A stretch of 64,000 nucleotides of DNA from Dendrobium chrysotoxum (lineage: Eukaryota > Streptophyta > Magnoliopsida > Asparagales > Orchidaceae): positions 81,099,528 to 81,163,527 of the forward strand of contig CM034312.1 of the NCBI GenBank assembly GCA_019925795.1, in the 5' to 3' direction. Below, one piece after another: positions 49,801 through 60,239 of this stretch. Positions within the stretch are counted from its first letter, which is position 1, and each line of letters opens with the position of its first letter. The position numbers were made by a program, and so were the translations under genes. Under the pieces are notes generated by a model, which did no database searches, was not told where the DNA came from, and saw only the letters and a program-made list of their open reading frames with translations.

Positions 49801-52738
49801 TAATGTTGAATTTGCATGATGCCTGAGGATACAATAATTACATATTAGTAAATTCTCTTTCTTTTTACTATTTAGGGAAAGTAATAAATTGTCGCCTTTA
49901 ATTCACTTGTCTTTTTCGCAACTCGTCTATCAAAAGGTCAAGTGAACCAAGAATTAAATGTATACTCGTCATACCTATAAAGGTAGTTGATAGGTGCATA
50001 GTAGGTTTCCTTTAGAAGACTTGTTTAAGAGGGGTTATATCGTAAAAGAAGAGGACTCGCCCAGGGAAATGTCGCCTCACCACAAGCTAGCTGTCGCCAG
50101 CTTGTAGATGCATGACCACTCTCTCTAGAAGGATCACCGCATGAAGTCTCGTCTTGGCAAGACTAGATCAAGGCAGAATCTCCCTTGGCAAGTCCCATTG
50201 GAGGACTTGTCCAGATGGTGTGAGCTCTTGAGGCTGCTTACCTCAGTAGGGATTGCTCGCCACAACAACTATCCACAAGGCCATCGATTTACTATCGACA
50301 TCCTCAATCCAACTTTAGGAAGCACACACTTCAAAAGTCCACACCCACGACTTTCTATATTGAGTTAGTTATCAGTTATTGGTCATTTTCGTTCAAGGAA
50401 GCTAGCCCCTTATGTTTGGAGGTCTGTGTAGTGCCTCTATGGACTTGCTTGCATATTCTGAGGACTCATATTCATGGATTTGCCATATAAGCCAGATCTT
50501 GAAGACTCGCCCCAGGTATTGGCCCCAGGAGACACCTCGTAATAGAGAGTCAAGCTAGAGGCGGGGACCTACGTGGCCTCCAACCAAGCCACTTCTCTGT
50601 GACAATCTGTAACAATCATATTAAGGATTATACTTTCTATTTTTTTAGATGTAACATTCCCTGTAGCTCTCTAAATCTTATAAATAAAATGTGAAGAAGC
50701 ATCTTTTGGTGACCTTATATTACTTGCTATGAGATTCATAGAGATTCTAGAGCTATTTTTCCTGCTCTTCATACTCAAATTTCATTTAGAGTTTTCCGGC
50801 TCACTTCCAGGTTAGTCGGGTTTCATGGATAACTTTGAATCCAATAAGTTGCATCTTGAAAATGGGTACTAACAGTAGAAACCAAAATATTATACATTCT
50901 AATATGCATTCGTGGCCCAAACTTGCCATACCATGATCATTTCAAGATATTAGCTCTCTTTTTGTTCGAGGATAACAAATTTGGATGTACGTTAAGTAGT
51001 TAAGCCGTCATAAAAACACGATGGATTTCTAAGTGAAATAAACCTCTATTCCATTCCGAAACAGTAGAGTTTTGAATAGAGCTTTTGCATGGAGCCTCGG
51101 CAAATGCTATGTTTTTCTAGCGCAGGGGCTTAGTCCTCTTTTTTGTGCATCAAAAACTGAACCTAAAAAATGCGTTTCTGGTGTGCCTTGTGTCCGGCCC
51201 AATACTAATACTAGCTGCTGCAATTTGAAAAAAACTGTTCTTTCACACTATAACTGGAGATTAGTCATTATCACTGAAACTTTTGTGTTCTCAAAACAAT
51301 TAGGGGATCAACATGGCTATGATTTAAATAATTTAGGAACACCGTCATATGGGAGGTCAGTCACTAGGTTGAATTGATAGGGGGGCGGTGGGTGGAGAGT
51401 GTGGTAGAGGGGTGTGGGTGTGTGTATGTTCGTGTTGTGGCCAGAGAAAATGTTCAATAGTTATATGCTGCTTTAAAACCGATTAACCCATATGTTTCTG
51501 TAATCGAATGTTTCAGGCTTTATTTTAATAGTGTGCATTCAACCCTTGCCCAGTGCACAATCAAGTAAATCATAAACTAGCGGTGTGAGGATTCAGATCA
51601 ATGGATGAGTTAGTTGATTTGCCTGCTCAGGCGTTGGTAGCAGAACCCAAAATCAGACCTGTTTACAAGTCTATAGTGACATGGTCGTGAGGCTACATTA
51701 TTGTCTTATTATCAAGCTTCGATGTGATAATATTATCATAAGAAAAGGTGCAATGAGAAACCATTCATGAGAGGTTGAACTTTTTAAGGGTACTGTTTGC
51801 ATTCTGTTAGCCATTGTAAGCGGGTAACATTTATCATATTATGATAGCGATATACCATTTAAGTAGTGAAATAGTTGGAGATTGCCCTTTGGTTTGCTTA
51901 TAGTTTTCATGTTGCCAAGACATTTCTATGTCTAGTCAAATTATTGCCACTTGTTGAAGCATTAAATTTATTCCAACTTTTTTGATGTTTGCTTAGAGAA
52001 AAGATATATAAACGAAGCCTTCATTTGAGATGATTTTCTTACTGCTTTATAAAACGGCTTTTTAGTATAAAAAATTTTTAAAAGTAGGAAAAAAGTAAGG
52101 GCCAAATGAAGCCTAAAACTATCATCGATTTGGAATACATCAAAATTCTTATTTTTCCTTCATCTGAAAACCTGCCCGTCTGATTTTCAAATCCCGCATT
52201 GTGATTGCTTGCATTTCTGGTTCGCCACCTTTTGCCACTATTGCCGCGCACCAGGGCATCCCCATCCTTTACCGTCGCCACCTATCAGCACCACCATTTG
52301 CAACTCCTGATTTCTAAAATGCATGCATTTTAAAAGCATCCATCCAAACAACCCCCAAATCTTTAGCTGTATTTATTTGCTGCAGACATGGGCTTCGGCG
52401 CAGGAAAGATCCGCTACTGCCTTGGAAAACCTGCAAATCAGAGCATCTTCACTGTGAAGTTCTTGCCCACATTTTCTGGCCTACAGACAGCAGAAAGACT
52501 TCACAAACATTTTGCCGATAAAAAGCATGGCAAACAGGAATTCCTGCAAATTACTTCCCGTGGAAAGAACAGCGAAGTAGAAAGCCAGTCCAAGCAACCA
52601 GATGAGTTCCTATATGGTTACATAGCTGTTGCAGAAGACTTGTATAAACTCGACCCAGAAACCAAGAGAAGATCTTTGCTTAAAAGCAGGAAGGATGATA
52701 TTGAAGCTATTGCAGATGCCCCTCTCAATACTATTTAA
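40859..52738 (+). CDS. XS-domain protein with N-terminal RS/His-rich region and zinc finger
   Basis: Three exons, 40859-42813, 44518-44828 and 52386-52738, join with GT-AG introns in matching phases to 872 codons. Residues 1-60 are Arg/Ser-rich; residues 60-640 are polar, His/Asp/Arg-rich and probably disordered. A zinc finger C647-x2-C650-x15-H666-x4-H671 is completed only across the first splice junction. The XS domain starts near 718 ('EDLILWPPLVIIHN') and runs through exon 3 ('FGAGKIRYCLGKPANQSIF', 'TFSGLQTAERLHKHFADKKH', 'DEFLYGYIAVAEDLYKLD') to about 845. XS domains occur in SGS3 and IDN2-type proteins and bind dsRNA in small-RNA pathways; a similar RNA-related role is inference. There is no coiled-coil XH part, so it is not an IDN2/FDM protein. 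Intron 2 (7.6 kb) is filled with repeats. Confidence 0.9.
42814..44517 (+). other. intron 1 of the XS gene
   Basis: 1.7 kb, from GTCTGT to ..TCGCAG. The exon 1 frame stays open for 56 codons into this intron, so retention would give a 707-residue protein lacking the complete zinc finger and the XS domain. No mobile element was recognised in it. Confidence 0.75.
45714..45800 (-). mobile_element. Au-type SINE 3' end
   Basis: On the minus strand 'ggattcacgtagccgatcca' followed by 'catagtggaataaaggct' and (GTT)n matches the conserved 3' part and tail of plant Au SINEs. The 5' part is not recognisable. It lies in XS-gene intron 2. Confidence 0.65.
45907..46034. mobile_element. Tourist-like MITE in XS-gene intron 2
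   Basis: 128 bp, ends 'ggctttgtttgggacagc' and 'ctcccaaacgaagcc'; TAA on the left, AAG on the right (imperfect duplication). It has the same palindromic layout as the other family members. Confidence 0.75.
46035..47903. other. XS-gene intron 2, middle part, nothing recognised
   Basis: AT-rich intronic sequence. Short open frames such as 47331-47582 have no recognisable similarity. Confidence 0.4.
47904..50858 (+). mobile_element. non-autonomous LTR retrotransposon (two LTRs, short interior)
   Basis: Two direct repeats of about 0.9 kb, 47904-48817 and 49959-50858, start 'tgtatactcgt' and stay collinear: 'gaccactctc', 'cttggca..cc(t)cat(c/t)ggaggactc', 'gggatcgctcgcc', then TATA-like 'cctatataaagg' near 48640 in + orientation. 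They are diverged by roughly a quarter by eye, so the insertion is old. The 1.1-kb interior has no recognisable gag or pol, which suggests a TRIM/LARD-like element or a deletion derivative. Outer ends and target duplication are not exact. It lies in XS-gene intron 2. Confidence 0.7.
50859..52017. other. XS-gene intron 2, right part, nothing recognised
   Basis: No mobile element termini or coding similarity recognised. The open frame at 51072-51377 is treated as chance. Confidence 0.35.
52018..52114. mobile_element. Tourist-like MITE near the 3' end of XS-gene intron 2
   Basis: About 97 bp with 'ttcatttgagatgattttct' at the left and 'ggccaaatgaagcc' at the right, the same family as 38609-38728 but internally shortened. 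It ends 271 bp before exon 3. Confidence 0.6.
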
Positions 52739-52873
52739 CTTACGGGTACTGATCTGATCTGTTGACACTTTAATACTTGTTTTTTCTTTCCTGTAGCTTC
52801 TGAGAAGCTCACTTCTACGTTATGGTGTTTTGGGATTGATTTTGTGTAGCTGTGGTGTATGAAACAAAAATGG

Positions 52874-52879
52874 AATAAA
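52874..52879 (+). promoter_or_regulatory. candidate poly(A) signal of the XS gene
   Basis: AATAAA 136 bp after the stop codon at 52738. It overlaps the left end of a 176-bp inverted-repeat element (52875-53050). Confidence 0.5.
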
Positions 52880-53050
52880 ATTTGGGTGAAGATATCTCAT
52901 CAAAATTTGGTCAGGATGAATAATTTTTAAATTTATTTTGGGATATAAATATAATATAAAAATTAATTTATTATTTATATAAAATAAATTTAAAATCTTG
53001 AAACTCATCCTGACTAAATTTTGCATAAAATATCATTACACAAATTTTAT
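52875..53050. mobile_element. 176-bp inverted-repeat element at the XS-gene 3' end
   Basis: Outer ends 'ataaaatttgggtg' and, inverted, 'ataaaatttgtgtaatgata'. Both arms then share 'caaaattt(g/a)gtcaggatga' and 'taaatttatttt'. The target duplication was not resolved, so the superfamily is open. Confidence 0.65.
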
Positions 53051-54147
53051 GCAAACTAAGTCATCATACTTTTGAATGAAATTACAACTTTGATAATTAC
53101 TTCATTTATTCATAAAATCTTTTAAAGATTAAATTGCAAAAATAATTCTTGTTAGGAATATTATTTTGTATAAATAAAAAAAATTCTTTAAAAAAAATTT
53201 GAAGAAGCAAAAAATGGAAGCCTTGTTTCTTAATTAATTAATTATTTATTACATTTTATGGCTCATTTCTTTACTTCTTTTCTTTCTTGTGAGTTTTGGC
53301 AAAATTTTGCATGAAATTTATTTATTTATTGATGAAATTTATTTAATTTTTATGAGTTATTAATATTCCATTTGAATTTAGTTTTTAAGACCTCATTCAT
53401 TTTCATCTGTTTTGTAAGCTAAATTTTAAACAGATAATTCTCTATTTTTTCTTAAATATGTTCTTAATAAAAATACTAAAATTTTTTAAATTGGAAATTA
53501 TGAAACTGCATTTAGTGCATTGATGAGATATTTATCTGAACTTTTTTAAGTAGAAATAATGAGTTAAAATAAGATCGAAAATTGATGAAGATGATTATTA
53601 AAATTATGGAATTTAATTAAAAACAAATATAGTATATGACTAATTAGTTAGTTATTAAATTTTATTTATTTAAAATAAATTTGATGATTTTAAATTTTAT
53701 TTTGATTAAAATGAAATAAGGAATTTTTTTTCCATTCAGGAAGTAATCTTCAAATAAAAAAATTGGAAACAAAAAATTATAAATATAAAAGCATTGAAAT
53801 GTAAATTGTGTTATTTTTTGTATTATTTGAGAAATTTGTCTTTATATGCTTCATAATACACAAAGTTATAAAATATTATTATTACTATTACTTTTTTTCT
53901 TAAGATTATATGTTTGAAATCTCACTCTAGATCAAGAACTATTCAAGTTTTTTTGTTTTTTTTTGTAAATTTAAAATAGATTACCTCATTATTGCTGTTG
54001 ATCTTCCTTCATGTACAAGAAGATTTAGGGGATATAAATGTCTCTTTTGTCAAATAGCTTTCACTATTCAAAACAATCTAGTAAAACATTTCAATATGAA
54101 ATTATATTTTATTCAAGGTCTATAAGGTTGATGTAAGAGATATTTGA
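53051..54147. other. AT-rich intergenic DNA, nothing recognised
   Basis: Very AT-rich, with no coding similarity and no element termini found. Confidence 0.45.
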
Positions 54148-54267
54148 GGTTTCGTTTGGGATGACTTTCTTATCACTTTTTAAAGTTATTTTTAGTAAAA
54201 AAAAGTAAATTTTCTGTACTAAAAAATTGCTTTATGAAGCAGTAAGAAAGCAATTCCAAATGAAGCC
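54148..54267. mobile_element. Tourist-like MITE
   Basis: 120 bp with ends 'ggtttcgtttgggatgac' and 'attccaaatgaagcc', flanked by TGA on both sides (54145-54147 and 54268-54270). Same family as 38609-38728. Confidence 0.75.
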
Positions 54268-54910
54268 TGAATCATACAAAATGATGAATTGTGCACGAAG
54301 TGAGATTACGCGTATAATTCAATGAACATTATTTCAATTTATTGGAAAATATTTAAGTTCTAAATAAGCATATGATTTGAGATACTTTTGGTCATCTTCA
54401 ATGATATATATAAGTGTTATATAAGGCCACTTGAAGTACTCTTTTCTCCTAAGCTTATAGAAGTGAAGACTAGCGATTTATAATTTTAATCAAATGATTC
54501 GTTTAACAAAATAATGCAAATTCATTTAAATATTGGTAAAATGCTTTCAATAATGTAAGGATTCTCACTTTGCTATCTAATCATTTATTTAGAGTATTTA
54601 ACTTCTGAAATCAGGTAGTGATTTTACTTCCCATTACTATCTTCCTCTCCTTAGAGTTGTCAACTAGTCTTAACTTTCTAATTTCTACTCTAACCTTATT
54701 TAGTTATTCTTTAGCCTTATAGGGTTATTTTCTAGCTTTATTTGGTTATTTCTCGACTTCGAAGTAATGGTAGAAAGTTGCGTATCCTATCACGAGATAT
54801 AATGAATTGATTTTACAATGGATGTATTTTTGTTGTCTCATAAAAATAGAGGTGCTTGATTTCTTCTTTATATTTCTAATTTTGATAGATTGAGAGGGAG
54901 TTTGTACAAT

Positions 54911-55140
54911 CAGGGGTGGATCCAGCTTCTTTTTTCAGGGTGGACAAAATTTTTTTTTTGTGGGGGATGGGCAAAAAAGCTTAAGATTGATAAAATTAGG
55001 GCAATAATATTTTTTTAGGGGGGGGGGGGGGGGCAAAATACCCAAAATACTCAAAATATTTCAAAATATCCCCTTTAAATATATTTTTTTTGAGGGTGGG
55101 CAAATATGCCCACTCTTAGCACATGGGGGATCCGCCCACG
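54911..55140. mobile_element. hAT-like miniature element with perfect 8-bp duplication
   Basis: It begins CAGGGGTGGATCCAGC and ends GGGGGATCCGCCCACG (inverted: CGTGGGCGGATCC). TGTACAAT flanks both sides (54903-54910 and 55141-55148). The interior has a 16-bp G run (55018-55033) and repeated 'gtgggca' motifs. Non-coding. Confidence 0.75.
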
Positions 55141-55148
55141 TGTACAAT

Positions 55149-57596
55149 AGACTTAAAAAGTTCTTATCGGTTATATGCACTAGCTTAGGCTAGGCAACTC
55201 CTTACAAAAATAAGGTAAAAAATATTAGTAAGCAATTTTTTTATTCCTAAACCATAAAACATAAGCAATGGTAAAATAAAAAATAAACACTTGTATATTT
55301 ATTCATGAGCTATGATAAGAAATCCTTGCTTATGAGCAACTTGTTGCTCTTCCAGCTTAGCATCTTTGGTACAATTTTCCTAAGGAATTTTGCACATCTC
55401 ATCCCCAAGTATAAAATTGATTCATAAGCCCAATATCTAGTTATATTGTGCTAAATTGGGTCATTTTTCCTTACTGCATATCTTCGTAGTGCATTATGTC
55501 CCTCGTATGCCCTTATAGTGTCCTCTCCAATAACATCCTACCCCATGGATAACTTAAAAATGCATCCTCATTCTCGACAATGAGAACCGTTTTAGTGGAG
55601 ATAATATTGTGCTTGTGATGATTGAGGACACCATCTGCAAAAAAGCATAACCCAAGCTTTTATAGATCATCTTGGTTAGTGCACTTCATGAAAGTATTTT
55701 CAAAATCTATTTTTTTAGAACTCTTATCCACGTCGAAGTAACTCTTAAACAACTTGTTACTTCATCTCATCCTCTTAACTCATCATCAATTGACTATATT
55801 TTAGGAGCTCTAAAAAGTGCCCAAAGGGTGATCCCCAAGCATAGCCAATGAGGTCATTAGCCTTAAAATTTTTAAATAGTTTTTCTATAATTCTCTTGAC
55901 TCTATACGTGACCCAAGAATTATAATGCCTCTTAGTTGGTAGTATTAAATCATGTATAAGTATATCTAGTATAATAACCCAAATGAGTAAATCTTAATAG
56001 AGATGATTACAAAAAATTCATCTTTGAACCACATTCGATAATTATTAAACAATTTTGGATCATCATCAAACCATCTTCGATAATGATTGAACCAAGATAA
56101 TCGACTAAATGATTGACCTATTTGATGAGTCTTTGTAACATCTTTAACCTACAATTTGGCAATATTTGAACTAAATTTGATGCACCATATTCTCATTCAA
56201 ATGTATTTGAACCTTATTTGAATTCTTACTTAAACCTTCTTCGTGCATTATTCAAAGACAGTTTTATGATCGATGAAGGATCAAAGATAGATTTGAATTA
56301 ATGTTCAAATAAGATTTGAATAAGTTTGAATAAATCTATAATGTATTAAATTTGGTTTGAATATTGCTAAATCTCCGGTTGATAATTTTTTGAAGACTTA
56401 TCAAACACGTCGATCATTTTCAAAGATATATCTCCAATTTTTGATATTATGGGGCATATAGTTAAATTTTCCTATTAAATTTTTTAGTCGGCAAACATTA
56501 ATGAAGTGAAAAGTAGTGCTCGAAAGAGAAATTTGAAAGTTGATGAGAAGTTATTTTTGGTGGGAAAGATAGAGATGTAGCTCAATTTTTATAAATTAAA
56601 GAAAATGTTACACTTTAATCATAAAATTCTAGCATTTAAAAAAAAAAATTCAAAATGCATACAAGCATATCAAAAATAAAATTTATACCTCAAGTATAAC
56701 TAAAAAAAAAGAAACTCTCCAAAATTGGGAAAACTGACCATAACTTACGGAAAATCAATCGATGGCTAAAATGTGACATAGGCTTAATAAGTCGATATAG
56801 TCAATACAAATTTTAGCTTCTCATCTAACAGTTGTAATTAGGGCAAAATATCTATAACGTTGTATTTAGTGACACACAACACATCCGAGTTGAGTAAGGA
56901 CATTATGTCCTAAAGTTCACCAAAAAATATAAAAAGCCTAATAACTTATAAAAGGTAAAGCCAATTCTAGAGAAAACTCAAAGATCACAACTAGATCAAA
57001 TAGAGAAATCCCACTTTTAAAATGAACATCCATCATGTATGGAAAGGAAAGTTTTAAGACAAAATATGTGTCAGAATTTTGAGACAAAAAATAAAAATAA
57101 AAGTAATAATAATAATAATAATGACAAATAAGAATATCACCCTTTGTGCAACCTTATTCTATAGTATTCCACATCATAAGTCCAATTTTTTTTGCTTTCT
57201 CCTTTTTGGATATAATAAACTCCACATGAAATTTAATATAGTTGCAAACAATAGTGTAGAAAGATTATTCACTATCATGTAATCCCTCACTTTGTTCCCA
57301 CTTGACATACTAAAACCCTCTCTAACCAACAAAAGATGAAGCCTTTAATAATTGGGCATGAAGTGAATAAATTTTAAATAAGATGTTTTTATTGTGAAGA
57401 AGGAATTTAAGTAGTTGAATCACATATTCATAACTGAAAAAAAAATATCTGAGAATGAGTTCTTAGATTGTAATCAACATGAGTAACATGCGTCATTGGT
57501 AGTCACAGGAAAGGCTTCAACCCCTCCCCCAATAGGTTTAGTAGAGATTTTTTTGAAATAAAAATGGGAAAATTACAAGAGAGATTAAGACAAAAT
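55149..57596. other. intergenic DNA, nothing recognised
   Basis: AT-rich sequence without recognisable coding or element termini. 56000-56420 is rich in 'tttgaa(t)' and 'gaacc' motifs but not clearly tandem. Confidence 0.4.
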
Positions 57597-59433
57597 TGTG
57601 ATACCTTGAAATCTAATTTGAAAGAATTATTCTTTTATCTTTTAATAAACAACATCAGAGCTATCTAAATTCAGTTTTTCAAAAATCATATACCCTACTC
57701 AACATCTGTACAATCATATCATAACTACTCTGTCCTAAGTATAAAAAAATAACTAAAATAAAAAAAAGAACATGAACCTGAAGAATCCTGATCAATCTCA
57801 CGTTCCTGCTCCCTTGCGCGACATGAAATCACTTAATCATATCTAATGAGCTAAACAACCCAGAAAAAAATCAAATCTTATAACTGACCTCACGTACGGT
57901 AGAGAATCAATATGCATGTTAGCAGTCAAATCATAACATTGACATGCACATGATTATATGACAATACAATAGAGAAATCAATAAACCAGTACATGTGCCA
58001 AATCACTAAAGTAATCATCATATCAATACTACAATCAATAGAGAAATAATACAAAACATCAAATCAAAATATCGAGAAAGACTGTCGAAATCATATCAAT
58101 GCAGTAAAATCATATAAAAATAACTGTATCCATGTATCACATGCTCAGAAATAACATATCAGTGTTAGTGTCCATTACACATGCTCAATGCATATCATGT
58201 GATCAACATATCAATAACAATAGAACAATAGTAACATAACAGTATAACAATAATAAATCAACATCATGGGTGGCAATAACAGTAAAGCTGTATAGTGGCA
58301 GTGATTCAATAACATGTATTTTAATAATCATATTAAGCAAGTAAAGGTCATAGCTACGATGATGGTTTTTCAGTATTAATGTTAGTATTAGTAACTTTTT
58401 GGCTCAGTAAATAAAGTCGTCACTCTTTGTCTGTCGGCACAGTAATAACTTCTTATAACTCCCAATCAGTATTACGTGAATCAGTTGATGTAACACCAAA
58501 ACATAATATTTAAAGGAAAGCCTGTTGGCCCACCATCTTGTACATGTCAGTTAGTCTCCAGTCAACATTAGTGAATAACCAATCTTTACTTATTTTTCCC
58601 CACTCACATATTTTTATCATAGTACTATAATAATAATATAGCGACCAGCTGTTGCTCAACCACATATACACACTCATTTTTAATATATTATAGTAAATAA
58701 AGTATAATTATGCTTAATTCAAAAAGTGCCAAAATGTTCTAACGGTAAGCAATAAAAAACTTACTAAGCAAAAATTCATATTTTAGAATTTAACCAAATT
58801 ATCAGAGATCATGTAAAACAACATTATAAAGCTTTAATTGAACTAAAACACTATTTTTAGACATCAAAATAAATTTTTGAATAGGCAAAAATCTCTACAT
58901 TTTCAAAATCAAGCAACGAAAAATCACAAATAAATACTCAAAACGTTCATAGTTTCAATCACTATAACATATAAAAAATTACATAGTGAAAGTTTTACTA
59001 ATATAAAATTATCCTTATTTTTCGATAACAAAAATATAAATTTGATCAGAAAAATTCCAAAACATAAAATTCTTAAAATAAAAAATAGGATGTAAATTCC
59101 TTACAGCAAAACGAGTAAATCTCACAACAGAATCGACTAACAAAAACCGCTCCACGGCTCACTTATATTTTCTCTCTCCTCACATTTCTCTCTAATTTCT
59201 CTGTTATTTTTTCTTGTTTCACGATTTGGCCAAATGAAGGCAAGAAAGGCTTTAAAGGAAGTGAGTGGATTTAGACTTTATATTAAAATATTAATATAAT
59301 AATATAATTTAATCAGTTTTCAGTATAAATTTTATATAAATCTTTTTGAGCCTTCAAAAATTATACAAAAATATCTGATGAAATCAATTTGTAAAATAGA
59401 CACCTAACGGTTCTATAATCCCCACCTGTTAAA

Positions 59434-59971
59434 GAAAAATTATTAGGTGCGGACACCGGACGTAGCTCTACGTCCGGACTCCACTAGAACGGCGCCACGT
59501 ATTTAGCACGTGTTATGACAACTTCCGCTTGGCCCGACGACCCGACCCGGATTGGACGCGAAAAATTAAAAAAATCTGCCCTTTTTTGACTAATTCCTAG
59601 GTAATACCGAGTATTTTTTCGGTAATACCAAGTAATACCGAGTAATTTTTGGTAATACCGAGTAATTTTTGATAATACCGAGTAATTCCTAGGTAATACC
59701 GAGTAATACCTAGGTAATACCGAGTAATTCTTCGGTAATATCTAGTAATTCCTAGGTAATACCGAGTAATACCGAGGTAATTCATAGGTAATACCGAGTA
59801 ATGTTTTGGTAATACCGAGTAATACCGGAGTAATTCTTCAGTAATACCGCATGTGCATCATTTGAACTTCTCGGCAAAACGGGTCGCCGGGTCTTCGGGT
59901 CGCTACGTGGCGCTATTCTAGTGGAGTCCGGACGTAGAGCTACGTCCGGTGTCCGCACCTAATAATTTTTC
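59434..59971. mobile_element. Mutator-like miniature element with internal minisatellite
   Basis: 538 bp. Inverted ends of about 58 bp: 'gaaaaattattaggtgcgga' then 'caccggacgtagctctacgt', mirrored at 59914-59971. A perfect 9-bp duplication CCTGTTAAA flanks it (59425-59433 and 59972-59980). The ends themselves contain a small palindrome (ccggacgtag..ctacgtccgg). The centre is a minisatellite at 59590-59845. No transposase. The arm start resembles the foldback element at 3305-3700. Confidence 0.88.
59590..59845. repeat. ~20-bp minisatellite 'TAATACCGAGTAAT'
   Basis: About a dozen copies of 'ggtaataccgagtaatt' plus 2-4 variable bases ('ccta', 'cttc', 'ttt') fill the centre of the Mutator-like element. 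The reverse strand reads as Tyr-Leu-Gly-Ile-Thr repeats, which is an artefact of the array. Confidence 0.9.
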
Positions 59972-60239
59972 CCTGTTAAAACACACGTGTCAATTTCTTA
60001 AGAATTTATACTAATACTCAAAAATTATGAAAAAAATTATGTAATTAAAACACTATAATATCCATACTATGACGAAAAAGATTTGTGATTTGGACTTATA
60101 ATAACTCTAAAAAAAATTATTTGATTGTGTCAAAAAACAGACTATTACAAAAACAAAAGCAATTTATTACCCATAAGGATAGTTGAAAATATAATTTATG
60201 GAGGAAAACAAAGTATAAGGAAATCATTGCGCCCAAATA

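Larger units (their letters stand above)
57597..60149 (-). mobile_element. solo LTR (TGTAATAG...GGTATCACA), carrying a MITE
   Basis: Read on the minus strand it starts TGTAATAGTCTG and ends GGTATCACA, a common layout for plant LTRs. Flanks AAAAT/AAAAC are a 4/5 match to a 5-bp duplication. The CT-rich tract at 59168-59210 is leader-like. No internal domain is attached. The same family is found at 15840-16329 + 22809-23480 and at 33828-34330. It is interrupted by the Mutator-like element 59434-59971; without that it is about 2.0 kb. Confidence 0.6.

Noticed and set aside
59597..59785. 62-codon frame with YYLGITR repeats
   Set aside because: It is the minisatellite of the Mutator-like element read on the minus strand.
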